Shown here: piece by piece, positions 24,021 through 36,247 of the stretch
Numbering within the stretch: position 1 is the stretch's first letter
How the letters are laid out: each line of letters begins with the position of its first letter
Source: Closterium sp. NIES-65
Lineage: Eukaryota; Streptophyta; Zygnematophyceae; Desmidiales; Closteriaceae
Direction of reading: 5' to 3'
Length of the DNA: 64,000 nucleotides
Assembly (NCBI GenBank): GCA_948144175.1
Contig: CANXME010002192.1
Coordinates: 1,488,001-1,552,000 of the forward strand
Program-made: the position numbers and the translations under genes
The notes under the pieces: generated by a model
Database searches by the model: none
What the model was told of the DNA's origin: nothing
The model's input: only the letters and a program-made list of their open reading frames with translations

Positions 24021-24501
24021 ACAAATGTAGTTTGATGTGTCGTATTAGTGACACTTGTATATTGACTAACACCAATATTTAGGCATACATGGATCACGTA
24101 CAATTTAAAAGGTTAGTTCATTAACTACCTGCTTAAAAAGTTTGAAAACACACACTTAAAGTGCAACAAAAGAATACAGATATCATGTTTGGGCAGGGCA
24201 ATAATGTTAATAAGTATAGAACCACCTGATTATTCGTGCGAAGGTTACCGAGTGTACATTGCGCCGGTTGGGAAATTACATAGCATAACTATGTTGGAAA
24301 CTCCATTCCCTGGCCACGTCACGACTGCCATTGGCTAATAGGAAACCGCAGAGGTGAACCAACGCATCATTATCCAGCCACGTTCATACAGCTGCCTCTG
24401 TGCTGGATAGGGTGAGGGGTGTCACAGGCGGGGTAGTTGCCGCGTGGCTTTGCATAGGTGGCTAAGTCCTGTGCAATGAACCTGGTTGCCTGGTTGCGTG
24501 G
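24020..24501. repeat. 3' tail of transposon unit 2
   Basis: Homologous to 21190-21704 up to GGTTGCGTGG, where unit 1 runs into duplicated coding sequence and unit 2 into unrelated sequence (TTCATTTCC). This locates the right limit of the duplication. Confidence 0.75.
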
Positions 24502-24643
24502 TTCATTTCCGTGCTGAGCTGTGGTGCCCCAGTCTCGAAACTTCCAATTACCTGTCGTGCTGTATAAGTGAAGATTCCATCTTGACGGTGTGGATTGATC
24601 GAGAGCCACATTTCTGCTGTCGTGCTCGTCTGACGGTCTCGAC

Positions 24644-24816
24644 TTAAAGCTCGCGGCCCAAATTGCGGGGCGCGCGTGGCAACCTTAGTAATCCTGACGG
24701 GGAGGGGTGTGTGAAACCAAACTCCAAAGCAAACTTGCGTCAGAAACCACCTGAAAAACACCTGGGTCGACCTTACTAAACTTGTGCAATTTGGGAATTT
24801 GGGCCGCGAGCTTTAA
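24644..24816. mobile_element. MITE candidate, about 165 bp, with perfect inverted repeats and TTAA at both ends
   Basis: TTAAAGCTCGCGGCCCAAAT (from 24644, plus one more T) is the perfect reverse complement of the 21 bases ending 24816. If TTAA (24644-24647, 24813-24816) is the target duplication, the element is 24648-24812 with 17-bp terminal repeats beginning AGCTCGCGGCCC. TTAA targets suggest piggyBac; TA and a longer repeat would instead suggest Tc1/mariner. No coding capacity. Confidence 0.55.
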
Positions 24817-24865
24817 CCAGCTGACAGCATTCGCACTGACGGTTGCGATCTAATCGTACATTCAT

Positions 24866-27711
24866 TTGAGCAGAAACGTGCACCGTCATGTACATCTGAC
24901 GGCTCCGGACCGTGGGGCTGTCAAGATGCTCGCACCGCACGCGGCGTGGCCAGCCGACCTCGCGCAAGCCAACCAATCATCGGAGGTCGCAACATATTTG
25001 CCCGATTTTTTTGCTGACGTTTCACTCCCGAAGAGGAATAGGCGGTCAAAACATTTTCGTGCAAGTTTTGATTCTTCCGAAGTATCATTACACCTGGTAT
25101 ATGAAGCCGTTATCTTCACATACGATGATATATCGTCGTATACGATGGGGGAAGTAGAAGAAACAAATTATCGGCCAGGGAATGGGCTGACCAGAAGGGT
25201 TCAGGGGGTGGGCGAGGGGCTGGAGGGGGTCACGCTTCCATCGCCATTTGCAGCAGAAATGACTGAAGCTGAAGCAGATGCACTTGTGAACAACCACCGA
25301 GCCCTCTACTAGCAAGCTCTCAAGCGTCGTGAGACGATTGCTAGCAGCGTCGGCAAGACCAAGTGTGTTCACACCCTCTCTGGTGTGCCGGTTCCTCAGA
25401 AAAAATCCCGCGCCGCTAAGTCCGGTGGGCATAAAGGCAAGCGGAGGAGGAAGGCTGGAGCTACTACAGGCAGTCAAGCTGACTTACCTGCTCCCGCGTC
25501 GACCGAGGAGGAGCTTGTCACAGACGGGCTCCCGGACCTCCCTCTGCCAGCAAGTTCCCAGCAGCAGCAGCAGACCGTTACAAACCTGAACCCTCTGCCC
25601 GCGGGTTCTCAGCAGCAGCTTCTCGCGAGCTCTCTCCCGAACCGTCCTCGTCCCGCGACTCGCCAGCAGCAGCTTTTTACAACTACCCAGCAGCAGCAGC
25701 AGCAGCAGCCTGTCGCTGCCCAGCAGCAACAGCAGCCTGTTGCTTCCCAGCAGCAGCAGTAGCAGCCTGTTGCTTCTCAGCAGCTGCAGCAGCCTGTTGC
25801 TTTCCCAACGCAGCAGCAGCAGCCTGTTGCTTTCCCAACGCAGCAGCAGCAGCCTGTTGCTTCCCAGCAGCAGCAGCAGCAGCAGCCTGTTGCTTCCCAG
25901 CAGTAGCAGCAGCAGCAGCAGCTGCCTGTTTTTTCCCAGCAGCAGCAGCAGCAGCCTGTTGCTTCCCAGCAACAGCAGCAGCACAACCTTGAGTTTCTCG
26001 CTGACGCAACCACCGGCGCGCTGGCTGAGGATTTCTCGACGGATAACCGCTCCGCCTTCGACAAGGAGCTGGACGAGGGGCTGGACGAGGAGCAGGACGA
26101 GGAGCAGGAAGAGGATGACGAGGAGGATTCTGAGGACGAAGCTGGTGCCGAACAGCATCAGCAGCAGCTTGCTCAGCAGCAGCAACTTGCTCAGCAGCAG
26201 CAGCTTGCTCAGCAGCAGCAGCTTGCTCAGCAGCAGCAACAGCTGGGCGTCGAACAAAACGGTGCCGTCCGCGGAACACGGTCGGAAGGTGAGTGTATTC
26301 TTGGAACATTTGACCTGTTCTATTTTTCCAGCTGTGATGTTAAGTTTTTATTTGATTGTTATTTCATACTGAACTTGTCGTTGGTTCCTATTTGCAGCTG
26401 TCAATGCGCACTGGGTCAGACAGAATCGCGCACTGCAGGCGCAGGTTGAAGATCTTAAAGCAACCGTTGACATCCTGCAGATTTCGCAAGTTGAAGCGCA
26501 GCAGAAGCTTGCCGCCGCCAACTCTGAGTGCGAAATCCTGCGTTCCCGACTGGGTGAGCTTGAGGCGCAACAGGCGGGCGGGGTGTCGGAGATGTCTTCA
26601 GACGGCCCAATTGTCAACCCGGAAAATCTCACAAGGGACAACAATGGCAACGTGATTGTGAAGACAAGCCTCGAAAAGAAGGAGTTTGCGGTAAGTCTTG
26701 GTTCTTATGGAACATTCGCTGTTTGACCGTCCGTGTGTTAAATATTCGTGTGCTCGTATTTAGACGGCCCTACCATGGTTATTTGCTTTTAATAATGTTT
26801 CTGCTGTTTACCCGTTTATTCGACTGCAGGTAAAGGCTCTCGACACTTTCACGTGGCTGATAACAGACGCGCCAGTGGAGTGCATGGAGTTCTTCCCAAC
26901 ATTCGAAGTCTTCCAACCTCACCTCATCACCAAGTACCAGCTGTGTGGAGTGAATCGCGACGAGTATTTCTACGCGACTGGCGGCAGAATCGAGTTCGAG
27001 AAGCTGGTGATGAAGGTCATCAAAACGAAACGTTCAAACACCCACAAGAAGGTTCGTTTCTATGCATGGGGCGCGGGTGGGTTGGTGGATGAGAGCAAGT
27101 GGCCGTTGCTAGCGGTGGAGCAGATCATTCCTTCTAAGAAGCGCACGGAAGAGAAGTGGCTGGAAGAATTCAGGCATGGTAAGAAGCACGATATTAGTGT
27201 TTTTATTTATGGTTTTTGAACAGTACACTAATCTACTTGTTGTTTCCTGTGCAGCTGTACTTGGATATGCGTGGCATGTTAATGGCGAAGGAATTCCCTT
27301 TGCTAACATTGCTTTTGAGAAGGCTGCTTTGGCTGCATTCTCTGTTGTCACGTCCTCTCTGGTCTACGTGAAGATTCCCATGGTGGCTTACCTTTGTGTC
27401 GTGGTAAGTTCTTGCTTAGTATTTTAACGTTACCTGAAGCTTAGCCACTAACAGCTGTTTCTTGTGCATCCATGCAGGTTGAAGCCCCCCTTGAAAGCTA
27501 CAGGCCGGGGAATGGCCAGCCTTCTCTTGGTGGTGTTCCGCAGACCAACAGTAACCTGGTCCGTGCCAAGACTACTGTTGTTGTGGCGGCTCTACACGCC
27601 GCGATGGTCAACAATCCCACCTTCTTGAAGCATGATGAACCCAAGGGCTTGGTGCTGGGTTCTGGGAAGGTGCGAATTCTGATTGAAGGATGGGAGCGTG
27701 TTTTTCTGTAG
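24866..27711 (+). pseudogene. Five-exon Gln-rich, coiled-coil gene of unknown function, probably decaying
   Basis: Proposed exons are about 24866-26288, 26398-26690, 26830-27178, 27255-27403 and 27478-27711, with GT-AG introns in matching phases and TAG at the end. Exon 1 is basic (HKGKRRRK), then Gln-rich repeats (Q-run plus PVAS), an acidic stretch and QQQLA repeats. Exon 2 is a clear coiled coil (NRALQAQVEDLKATVDILQ). Exons 3-5 look folded (DAPVECMEFFPTFEVFQPHL; FEKAALAAFSVVTSSLVYVK) with no motif I know. Exon 1 has three in-frame TAG codons (25310, 25760, 25904), two inside CAG runs. Start uncertain: translation might begin after the first TAG. Disordered N-terminus, coiled coil, folded C-terminus and a phase-0 intron before Val-Glu resemble the gene at 2376-5879. 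Confidence 0.6.
25683..26255 (+). repeat. CAG-rich coding repeats (Gln runs)
   Basis: Two blocks: CAG runs separated by CCTGTTGCTTCC (about 25683-25985) and CAGCAGCTTGCT units (about 26155-26255). They encode Gln-Pro-Val-Ala-Ser and Gln-Leu-Ala repeats. Minus-strand poly-Leu and poly-Ala ORFs here are shadows. Confidence 0.9.
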
Positions 27712-29988
27712 TCTGTTGGTGTGTAGGTGTGGTAGTGTGTAGGTGTGTAGGTTAAATCCCGTAGTGCCTTTTAGCCGCTCATTTGTACTGATTTCTAATT
27801 ATGAGCTAATTTTAGAAATTTATAATTTTATTTATTTTAATTGAAAGGAATCATTCTTTAATTGACAACTGCAATATATAACGTTCCATTCGATATTGGT
27901 TTTGAACTTTGTAACATATCAAGTTACCAGGTTGCTGGCACAATCCAGACATCTTAATCATATTTAAGAAGTTTCTGAATACAGGAGAAGTAACAGAAAT
28001 TGTTACGTGTTACGCACTGGTAACCAACACTTTCCTGTTCTTTCGCCTCTGCTGTTGACGCGACGGTAAATCGACTCCAACCACGGTTAACACGCGGGAT
28101 GTCACAGTAAATTCCGGTTGATGTAAACCTAGGCCTCGATACTTCTCGGTCGTAACTGGGGGTACTGGGCAACTAATAGAAATTTATGACAAGTCACGCT
28201 AGGTCACTGTAGCACAGTTTTTGCGCGTTAACGGTGATCTTGACCCCCCTCTGTTTTCGATGTACATTGGGCAATACCCTTGGTCGTTTATTGCGGTGGG
28301 AAGAAACCACAATCTGCACGTCATAGATCCCAGGCATGTCGGCGTTTACCACTCAATGCTGCGTTCCCATTTTTCTGATGTCCCAAGCGCGAACATTTCC
28401 GCGCGCGGGGAGGGGACTAATGATACCGTAGTCGATCTAAGCACTGTTTGGAACGCTTCTGACCTAATCTAGGCGGGAAGGGTTTAGGCGCGCTGAACTG
28501 CACGGCGTTCTCTAAAAAAAAGCCGGTCACTGGCGGAGAACTCGGAAGAACGTCAACGCTCGCGACGCGACTATACGTACACATACACGGCAGCATCGTG
28601 CCCCGGCATGTGCCCCGGCATGTGCCCCGGCATCAGGTGCCACAACGGTGGCCACTTCGGCGGAACCATGGCCCGCTGGCAGGGTGGCTCAGCTCACTTG
28701 GATGGGAACTGCATTGCTGGGTAATGAAGGAACCACATAGTGGTCGGCATGATGGATGTCATGACAGCACAGACAGCCTTTTTTGTCGTGGCTGGCTGAT
28801 CCACCTCACTCTGGTCCTAATACAGTAATAAATGGCGCAGATGAAAGTGCGCATGACGGTGTTTTTCAAAATGGTGAGAGACATGCAATCAAAACGTGGA
28901 GATGGAGACTTCTGTGGGTGCGAAGTGCTGGAGATTCACTGAAACAACAGCTGTAAGGGAGAAGAGCGTTGTTTACCACAAGTACTAGGTTTCCAGCCAG
29001 GGAGCAACCAACCGAACGGTTCACCTCACAAAAAATCTTCACAGCTGTCAGAATCGTGTTGCACCTTGACAAATGTCCTCTGCACACCACTTTGATTCGC
29101 TCATCCCGTGAATTATCAGAGGAGGCTTTGGATGTGATGTAGATGGAGCTGAAAGAGGGATGGAGAGGGCCTGTTCACTTACTTGGTGACAAATGCTTTT
29201 CAAGGTCAGTCGTGGAACACATTTGTGGAGGGGGTGGGTTGGGGTGGAGGGGGGTGGACTTTTTCATCGAAGTTACAGTGAGTTCTGGAAACTTGACATG
29301 AAAGGAGTTCGTTGTGCCTCACAACCGGGGAGGGATTCAAGATACTAGAATAAGGATGAGTGTGGGGTGGGAAAAACTTGTCGAACCCTGGTAAATCAAT
29401 TGGTGGGTATGCATCAGTCCTAGTCAGTCCAATTGGTGGGCGGAGCTGGCTGTACAACACCCATGTCAGGAAATCGCGGAGAGAATGACTCCAGTGGCAA
29501 ATAAGGTGATTCACCATCCCTCGCTTGGCCACGAATTACGCGAGTGGCCACCAAATTTGGTGAAAATGACTCGAGTGGCCACGCCAGGGGATTCTTCCTG
29601 GCTTTTTTTTCTTCGGAGCATTACCCTACGGGGCTTTGTAGCCCTGAGATTTCGCATTCGTGCGAGGATTCTCCCGCATAAGTGTACATAACCATTGACC
29701 ACCCGAAATTTTCGCCAGGGTGGCGGGCTCGAGCGTGGCCCGCCCACTGTACAATAAACCGACAAATATTCCGAACAATAGTGTTTGCGCGACCAATTTC
29801 GAGCCAATGCGCGACCAAATTCCAAACCAATCAGCGATCGAGCATACTGCACCGCGATCATATACTTCTATTGACCCGAAACGATCCGTCACAGCAATAT
29901 CGAGCGCGCATGAGTGGTCAAGATTTATGCGCGGTGCTATTGTGGCCATTGCGCGTCCAATCAAGCGCAATCATTAAGGTTTGGCGAT
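27712..29988. other. Intergenic stretch up to the Ty3 element, nothing recognised
   Basis: Mixed composition with short ORFs only. A small triplication of GCCCCGGCAT lies near 28598-28632 and a short GTGGCCAC inverted pair near 29527-29570. No gene or element family was recognised. Confidence 0.45.
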
Positions 29989-30320
29989 TGTAAGGAAATT
30001 CCCTTTTCCTAACTTCGCATCTCTGCTCAAACGCGTACATCACTGTAGCACCTCAGTCAGCACCGTTACCACTCGCGACCATCGCATCATTCACAATCCC
30101 GCCATTTTCGCACATCGCATCCCGACCTCACGGCTCGGCTGGTAACCCGCGCTCCGGGCCTACGCTTCGACACGTTCCCAACCTCAGTCCCAGGCTCGTC
30201 GCGCGACCATTACCGTTACCACTGTAGTTTCGCTATATATTCTTCGCTCATGCCTTCGCTCATTGTACTCTTGCCTCGATAGTGCGATTCTCGTTCGTTC
30301 ACTCGATTGCATTCGTAACA
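29989..30320 (+). repeat. 5' LTR of the Ty3/gypsy chromovirus (332 bp)
   Basis: Starts TGTAAGGAAATTCCC and ends ATTCGTAACA. A TATATATTC box near 30234-30242 and GTACTC downstream are consistent with promoter and transcript start. Confidence 0.95.
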
Positions 30321-30775
30321 CTTGGTATTCAAAGCCTACAATCCCATCTCGGACTGCATCCACACCTTCGCTTCCCCACTATCTCAATTTTTGGGGGAGG
30401 TAGACGTCTCTCAGCGATACAGCACCGCCGCTCGTAGTGCTCTCTCGCAAGCACGCACGGCCACGACCGAGGCTCTCGCTGAGCTTGCCCGACACCCCCG
30501 CCATGGCCGACTTCACGCTCGCCACATTGACGCAGGAGCAACTTGGTTGTCTCGTGCGTCAACTGGAGGATTCGGCGCTTGAAATCGCGACCCTCACGGC
30601 GGAACGTGACTCCGCCCGTCAACAATCCACGATGAACATACCGACGACATCCCACGCACCAACAAACGCATCTGCACGCTCGGATGAGCCGATCATCATC
30701 TCGTCCGGCACACCAACACAACACGAGAGCACGGGACAATGCTCAGGCGCAGCCAGTGAGGGCGCCGCCTAGCCG

Positions 30776-31610
30776 ATGCCTGGCATGGGAGGAAACAGGA
30801 TCGCACCAAGCCCACGGGAGCCTCGAGAAGTCCGTCGGCACGTGGAATTTGCGGCGACAAGTGGCGAACAACCCAACATGGCACCAATGCCGCTCAAGCC
30901 GCAACGCCCGCCCTGCTTCGACCCAAGTCAACGCGGCGGTCCAACAGTTCAATCGTGGGTCTTCACGATGAACGTTTTCTTCGACGCAAATTACGTCGAG
31001 CCGGACGCCGCAAAGATCCGGTATGCGGTTTCACTACTAAGGGGCCCCGCCATGGACTGGTGGCGAGTCATCGTGACGTCGCCATGCACCTACGAGCCAC
31101 CGTCGCACGAGGAAGGGCCCTCGGGTCCAGCTGTCACCTGGAGTTCGTTCTGTGAGACCGCCCAATACAGCACGTGGGATGCGTGGTGCGCAGGACTTCG
31201 GGCGCGCTTTGAGTCGATCGCGGCTTCAATTTCGGCGCGTCAGAAACTGCGCACTTGGCGCCAGCTCGGGTCAGTTCAAGACTATACCAGCGGTTTTCTC
31301 GCACTTTGCGAGCAGGTTGGCTACATGCACGAAGCGGAGCGGGTGGATCGTTACGTCGGAGGGCTTAAGCCGGACATCTCGCACGAGATAATGCTGCGCG
31401 GACTCTCTAACTTCAACGAGATTCTCGCGCTCGCCGAGAAGATCGACATTCTACGCCGACCGAGACCGGGGTCCTACTAAGGACATCGTCCTCGGGGACC
31501 GACCGAGCACGCCACTGTACACGCCATTGCAACGAATGCAGCTGCCGCACCGTTGAAGGGGCGCTGCTTTGCTTGCAACAGGCCGGGCCATCGCAAGAGC
31601 GAATGCCCAG
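30776..31610 (+). pseudogene. Ty3/gypsy gag region with zinc knuckle
   Basis: Fossil gag. The region has the retrotransposon gag pattern (PAMDWWRVIV; FESIAASISARQKLRTWRQL; CEQVGYMHEAERVDRYVGGL) typical of plant chromoviruses, then a CCHC zinc knuckle CFACNRPGHRKSEC near 31567-31610. Gag would form the particle and the knuckle would bind the element RNA. Confidence 0.85.
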
Positions 31611-31749
31611 AGGAGCTGAGGCGCCGAGGAGCAGAGCAGGGGAGGGAGTCTCAGAGGCAGGGAAACGCCAGCAGTCTGTAGAAGTTGGGCCAACTACTGA
31701 CGAGACTGCATGCTCGCCCAACCACACCGACCCTCACCGAGTCACAGTA

Positions 31750-34700
31750 CCGATTCATGCCATCGATCGGGCTCGGATGAATAAGGAGGGTACAGCGACG
31801 GATTGCCCGGTACTAATCTACGGGAAAATACAGGGAGCAGCAGTGAAGATTTTTATTGACGGAGGAGCAAGTCACAGCTTAGTTAATACCGCAACCGCAC
31901 GTAAATTACAGTTAACACTTTACCGATGCTTACCTGAAATAGATGCACGCTTAGTCGACGGCACACCACTGGCTATACAGGAAAAGGTGGAGAGAGTAAA
32001 GGTCCGCTGTGAAGGGAACTTCGGGTTGACACCGGAAATGCTCGCAAGGACACTGGATGGGCACGACATTTTATTGGGACGTGATTGGCTGCGACGGTAT
32101 AACCCACGAATTGACTGGACGACGGGTAGCTGCACAGTGCGAAGTAGTGGTAACTGGGTCGTCCTACCTCGCTGGCAGCCACCCGAGTCTTCGACGGTCC
32201 AGGTCAACGCCATCACGATGAAACGGGCTGTCGCTGCTGGAGCTGACGTGTACGCAGTGGATATCGAATTAGTGGAAAAAGAGGACCGGCCGAGTGATTT
32301 GCAGAAACTGTTGGCAGCCGTACCACCCGAACTACAGGCACTACTGGAACGGTTCCCGGGTATCTTTCGGGATGACTTACCGCAAGGGCTGCCACCTCAC
32401 CGGGCGCATGACCATAGGATCGAGTTAGAACCGGGGGCACAGCCAACTGTACAGCGCCAATTTCGACTGACACAGCCCGAGCTCGACGAGCTAAGGAAGC
32501 AGTTAGATTACCTGTTAGAGAAGCAGTTTATCCGACCAAGCTCGTCACCGTTCGCCGCACCGATACTGTTCACACCAAAAAAAGACGGGGGGTTTCGCAT
32601 GTGCATCGACTACCGAGCGCTTAACAGGGTAACAGTAAAATCACGATACCCCATCCCCCGCGCCGACGAACTGATCGACCAGCTGCGAACCGCACGAGTA
32701 TTTTCGAAAATAGACTTACGGGGAGGTTACCATCAAATTCGGGTCGAACCATCGGACTGCGCCAAGACAGCATTTACAACTAGGTACGGGTCATTCGAGT
32801 ACACGGTGATGCCTTTCGGGCTGGCCAACGCGCCTGCAACATTTCAGATGACCATGAACGAGGCGTTTAGGCCACTTTTAGATAAATGCGTCATAGTTTA
32901 CCTCGACGACATCCTCGTTTACAGTCGGGACCAGCAGCAGCACTTAGTAGATCTCGAAGCAGTTTTTAAAATTTTAGAGGCACATCGGTTACTCACCAAG
33001 GGCTCCAAGTGCGAGTTTTTTCGGGACAGACTAGAGTTTTTAGGTCACGTCATTTCGGAGGCTGGGGTTGAGATAGACCCTAAGAAGCTGGATACCGTAT
33101 AAGCGTGGCATCCCCCGACGAACATCACGGAACTACAGAGTTTTTTAGGGTTTGTTAATTACGTTCGTCGGTTCGTCCCCGACATGGCACGCTTAACAGC
33201 CCCGCTCACTGATTTACTGCGTAAGGGGGTCCCTTTTACGTGGGGGGAGAAAGAGCATGCTGCCTTCTCTGCCCTGAAAAATGTTCTCTGTTCACCACCC
33301 GTCCTACGCATCGCTGACCCACACCGCCCCTTCGAAGTTGTTACAGACGCGAGTGACATCGCCATCGGAGCCGTACTGTTACAGAACTTCGGCAACGGCC
33401 TCCAACCCATCGCCTACGAATCACGCAAGCTACATCCACCTGAGCGAAATTACCCGATACACGACCGCGAAATGTTCGCGATCGTGCATGCATTCAAAGT
33501 GTGGCGTTGCTACTTGACCGGTGCAGACGTGACAGTACGGACGGACCATCGATCCCTACAGTACCTTCGCGCACAGCCCCACCTCAACCCACGACAGATT
33601 CGGTGGCTCGACTTCCTCGGATCGAATTTCCACTATACGGTCACATATGAAAAAGGAGCCTCGAATATCGCCGACGCACTGACCCGCCCCACTACCCAAA
33701 TACATGCGATACTACTCGCCCAGACCAGCCCGTTACTAACAGGACTATTTACCCACGGATATCAAACAGACCCATTCTTCACAGGAGGAAATTCACAGCA
33801 ACTCGCAGCAGCCAAGGGAGCCTATTACGTAAAAGTTGGATCCGACCGCATCTGGGTACCAGGGTACACGCTACTACGGGAACTACTGTTACAGGAGGCA
33901 CACGACGGAGTTACCTCGGGACATTTCGGAGTAGAAAAAACACGGCAGCAGCTGCAGCGGTACTATTACTGGCCGGAAATGTTGACCGACGTGCAACGAC
34001 ACGTGGCATCGTGTCCCACTTGCCAACTCATGAAGTCAACCAGGAAGCGGCCGTCAGGACAATTACAACCAATCCCACCTCCAGAGCGTGCTTGGCAGCA
34101 GGTGACGATGGGCTTCGTCACGGGGTTACCGGCCGGGGCGAGTGGGAATGACGCGATCCTGGTCGTCGTCGATCGACTAACGAAAATGGCACATTTCGCA
34201 GCATGCAGGAAATCAATCACAGCCGAGGAAACAGCCCGACTCTTCATCGCCACCGTCGTTCGACTGCACGGGATACCAGCGTCGATCATCAGCGACAGGG
34301 ACACGAAGTTCACCAGTAATTTCTGGCGGAACCTGTGGCAGCAGTTCGGCACGCGACTTCAATTCAGTTCATCGTATCACCCCGAAACCGACGGACAGAC
34401 AGAACGGACAAACCAGACTATGGAGCAACTCATTCGAGCCACGTGTGACAATCCAAACACGTGGGAGCAGCAGCTGCCTCTCATTGAGTTCGCATACAAC
34501 AACGCGCCATCTGCCACGACCCAACAGCCGCCATTCTACTTGAATTACGGACAGAACCCAACAGTACCCATGACACCAAACCCCGACAATCCCGTTCCAC
34601 GCGCACAACAGCTCGCCGAGATTTTGCAAGCAGCACGGACCAGGGCAGCAGAAGCAATTAAAAAATCAAATATCATCGCTAAACGCAACGCCGATCGCCA

Positions 34701-35169
34701 CCGCAGACCCGTCACTTATCAGCCCGACGACCTTGTTTTACTCGACACTCAGAACCTCCGCCTGCCCATCACTCCCAAACTCCGCCCTCGATACTGTGGG
34801 CCATTTCGAATCAGTCACATGATCACACCTGTCACCGCGCACCTCCTCCTTCCTGCTGACTGGTACGTCAGCCCCTCGTTCCACGTCAGCCTGCTTCGCC
34901 CTTACGTACCATCCACCAGCCAACTCCCACGACATCGACCATCCAGCATGTCACGACCACCAACCGAACCAGTCATCACCCCCGACAAAATCTTGAGCCA
35001 CAGAGTTCGCGACCCTCGAGGGGCCCGAAAAGTTGAGTCTCTGATTCGCTGGAAAGATCGTACACCCACCGAGGACAACTGGGTTCCCCTGGACAGAATT
35101 GAAAACCACCCTGTCGTCACCGACTATCTACGCAGCCGAAACTTCAAAGACGTCTACGCGCTTTCGTAA
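31750..35169 (+). pseudogene. Ty3/gypsy pol region: protease, RT, RNase H, integrase, chromodomain
   Basis: Fossil pol. Domains in order: aspartic protease (IDGGASHS, near 31860), reverse transcriptase with the YLDD box (near 32900), RNase H (VTDASDIAIGAVL, near 33340), integrase zinc finger (HFGVEKTRQQLQRYYYWPEM then CPTCQLMK, near 33930-34035), integrase core (TDGQTERTNQTMEQLIR near 34390), and a C-terminal chromodomain (VESLIRWKDRTPTEDNWVPL, near 35030-35090). Domain order is that of Ty3/gypsy, with integrase after RNase H. Confidence 0.93.
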
Positions 35170-35196
35170 GGAGGACCTTTTAGGAGGGGGGGGTAG

Positions 35197-35527
35197 TGTA
35201 AGGAAATTCCCTTTTCCTTACTTCGCATCTCTGCTCAACGCGTACATCACTGTAGCACCTCAGTCAGCACCGTTACCACTCGCGACCATCGCATCATTCA
35301 TCATCCCGCCATTTTCGCACATCGCATCCCGACCTCACGGCTCGGCTGGTAACCCGCGCTTCGGGCCTACGCTTCGACACGTTCCCAACCTCAATCCCAC
35401 ACTCGTCGCGCGACCATTACCGTTACCACTGTAGTTTCGCTATATATTCTTCGCTATTGCCTTCGCTCATTGTACTCTTGCCTCGATAGTGCAATTCTCG
35501 TTCGTTCACTCAATTGCACTCGTAACA
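35197..35527 (+). repeat. 3' LTR of the Ty3/gypsy chromovirus (331 bp)
   Basis: Close match to 29989-30320, preceded by the purine tract GGAGGGGGGGGTAG and followed by GCGAT. Confidence 0.95.
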
Positions 35528-35909
35528 GCGATCATATTTGAACGCGTTCTTTTATACACAATTTCCTATATGATCACGCCAATCATACACTAAAAACACT
35601 CGCACAAGAGTTAAACTCTGGCCGATTAGGTTCGTATTAAGGCGCTCAATCTGGTTTGGTACGCCCTTTCCATCTTCCCGCGCTTTACCATTTGACCCAT
35701 ATGCTAGAGATCGCTCACACCATTTCTTCTTGCCGTTTTAGGGTTAACATCTACCTTAGCCTTTGATTAGACCAATTGGGTCCTTAAACCGTAATACCCC
35801 GGATAGAAGCGCACATGCGCTTAAAAAAAAAACATTGTTTTTAGCGGGGGTGCGCTTATAATTGAGTCAGATTTATAAGCGCATGCGCTTATAAAATGAC
35901 AATTACAGA

Positions 35910-36044
35910 TGTTAAGAATAGAACTAGAATGAATGAACTATGAATGAAGTGAGTACAAATAGGAAACCCTAACTGGGTTGTACCCCCTATGGGATACCCC
36001 ACTACAGCCTACACAATAGTATAAGCTATATATATGTTCTGACA
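35910..36044 (-). repeat. 3' LTR of copia A (135 bp)
   Basis: Plus strand TGTTAAGAATAG...ATGTTCTGACA. Nearly identical to 43245-43379. Confidence 0.95.
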
Positions 36045-36247
36045 CACCCCCATAGGCGAAGTGGGGGAGAACAAGGGGTCACAAGACCAGTCAAGCAAGA
36101 CAAAGCAAAGCTCAGGGTGGATCACAACGTCACCACACAGTCCGAGCACAAGAGCAAGGCCAAAGGCCAGTTCACATGCAAGAGTACAGACATATATATA
36201 AAGCTAGACAAGCAAGAGCAGGTATATATGTCACAGTACAAGTAAAG

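Larger units (their letters stand above)
17373..24501 (+). mobile_element. Plavaka-like DNA transposon with a tandemly duplicated 3' half
   Basis: Unit 1 is a full-length transposase gene (17373-20364) plus a 3' noncoding tail with a 181-bp satellite, ending near 21704. Unit 2 (21705-24501) repeats everything from the middle of exon 2 through the same tail. The two join at a short shared TGGTA motif (19193 versus 21705). The left end and terminal repeats were not found; the left boundary given is only the start codon. The DNA transposon superfamily is inferred from the transposase. Confidence 0.6.
29989..35527 (+). mobile_element. Ty3/gypsy chromovirus, 5.5 kb, both LTRs and 5-bp target duplication
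   Basis: Fossil LTR retrotransposon. GCGAT flanks it exactly (29984-29988 and 35528-35532). Order: 5' LTR, primer site (TTGGTATTCAAAGC from 30322), gag, zinc knuckle, protease, reverse transcriptase, RNase H, integrase, chromodomain, polypurine tract (about 35181-35196), 3' LTR. The LTRs differ at roughly a dozen of about 331 positions, so the insertion is moderately recent. The internal part is nearly whole, with few breaks. The chromodomain places it among chromoviruses. Confidence 0.95.

Noticed and set aside
25310-25906. TAG reassigned to Gln (variant nuclear code, as in some ulvophyte algae)
   Set aside because: The gene at 2376-5879 and this gene's own last exon appear to end at TAG, and CAG-to-TAG deamination explains the pattern more simply.
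29485-29993. Several ORFs near 100 codons just left of the Ty3 element
   Set aside because: Overlap on both strands without protein-like features; probably chance.
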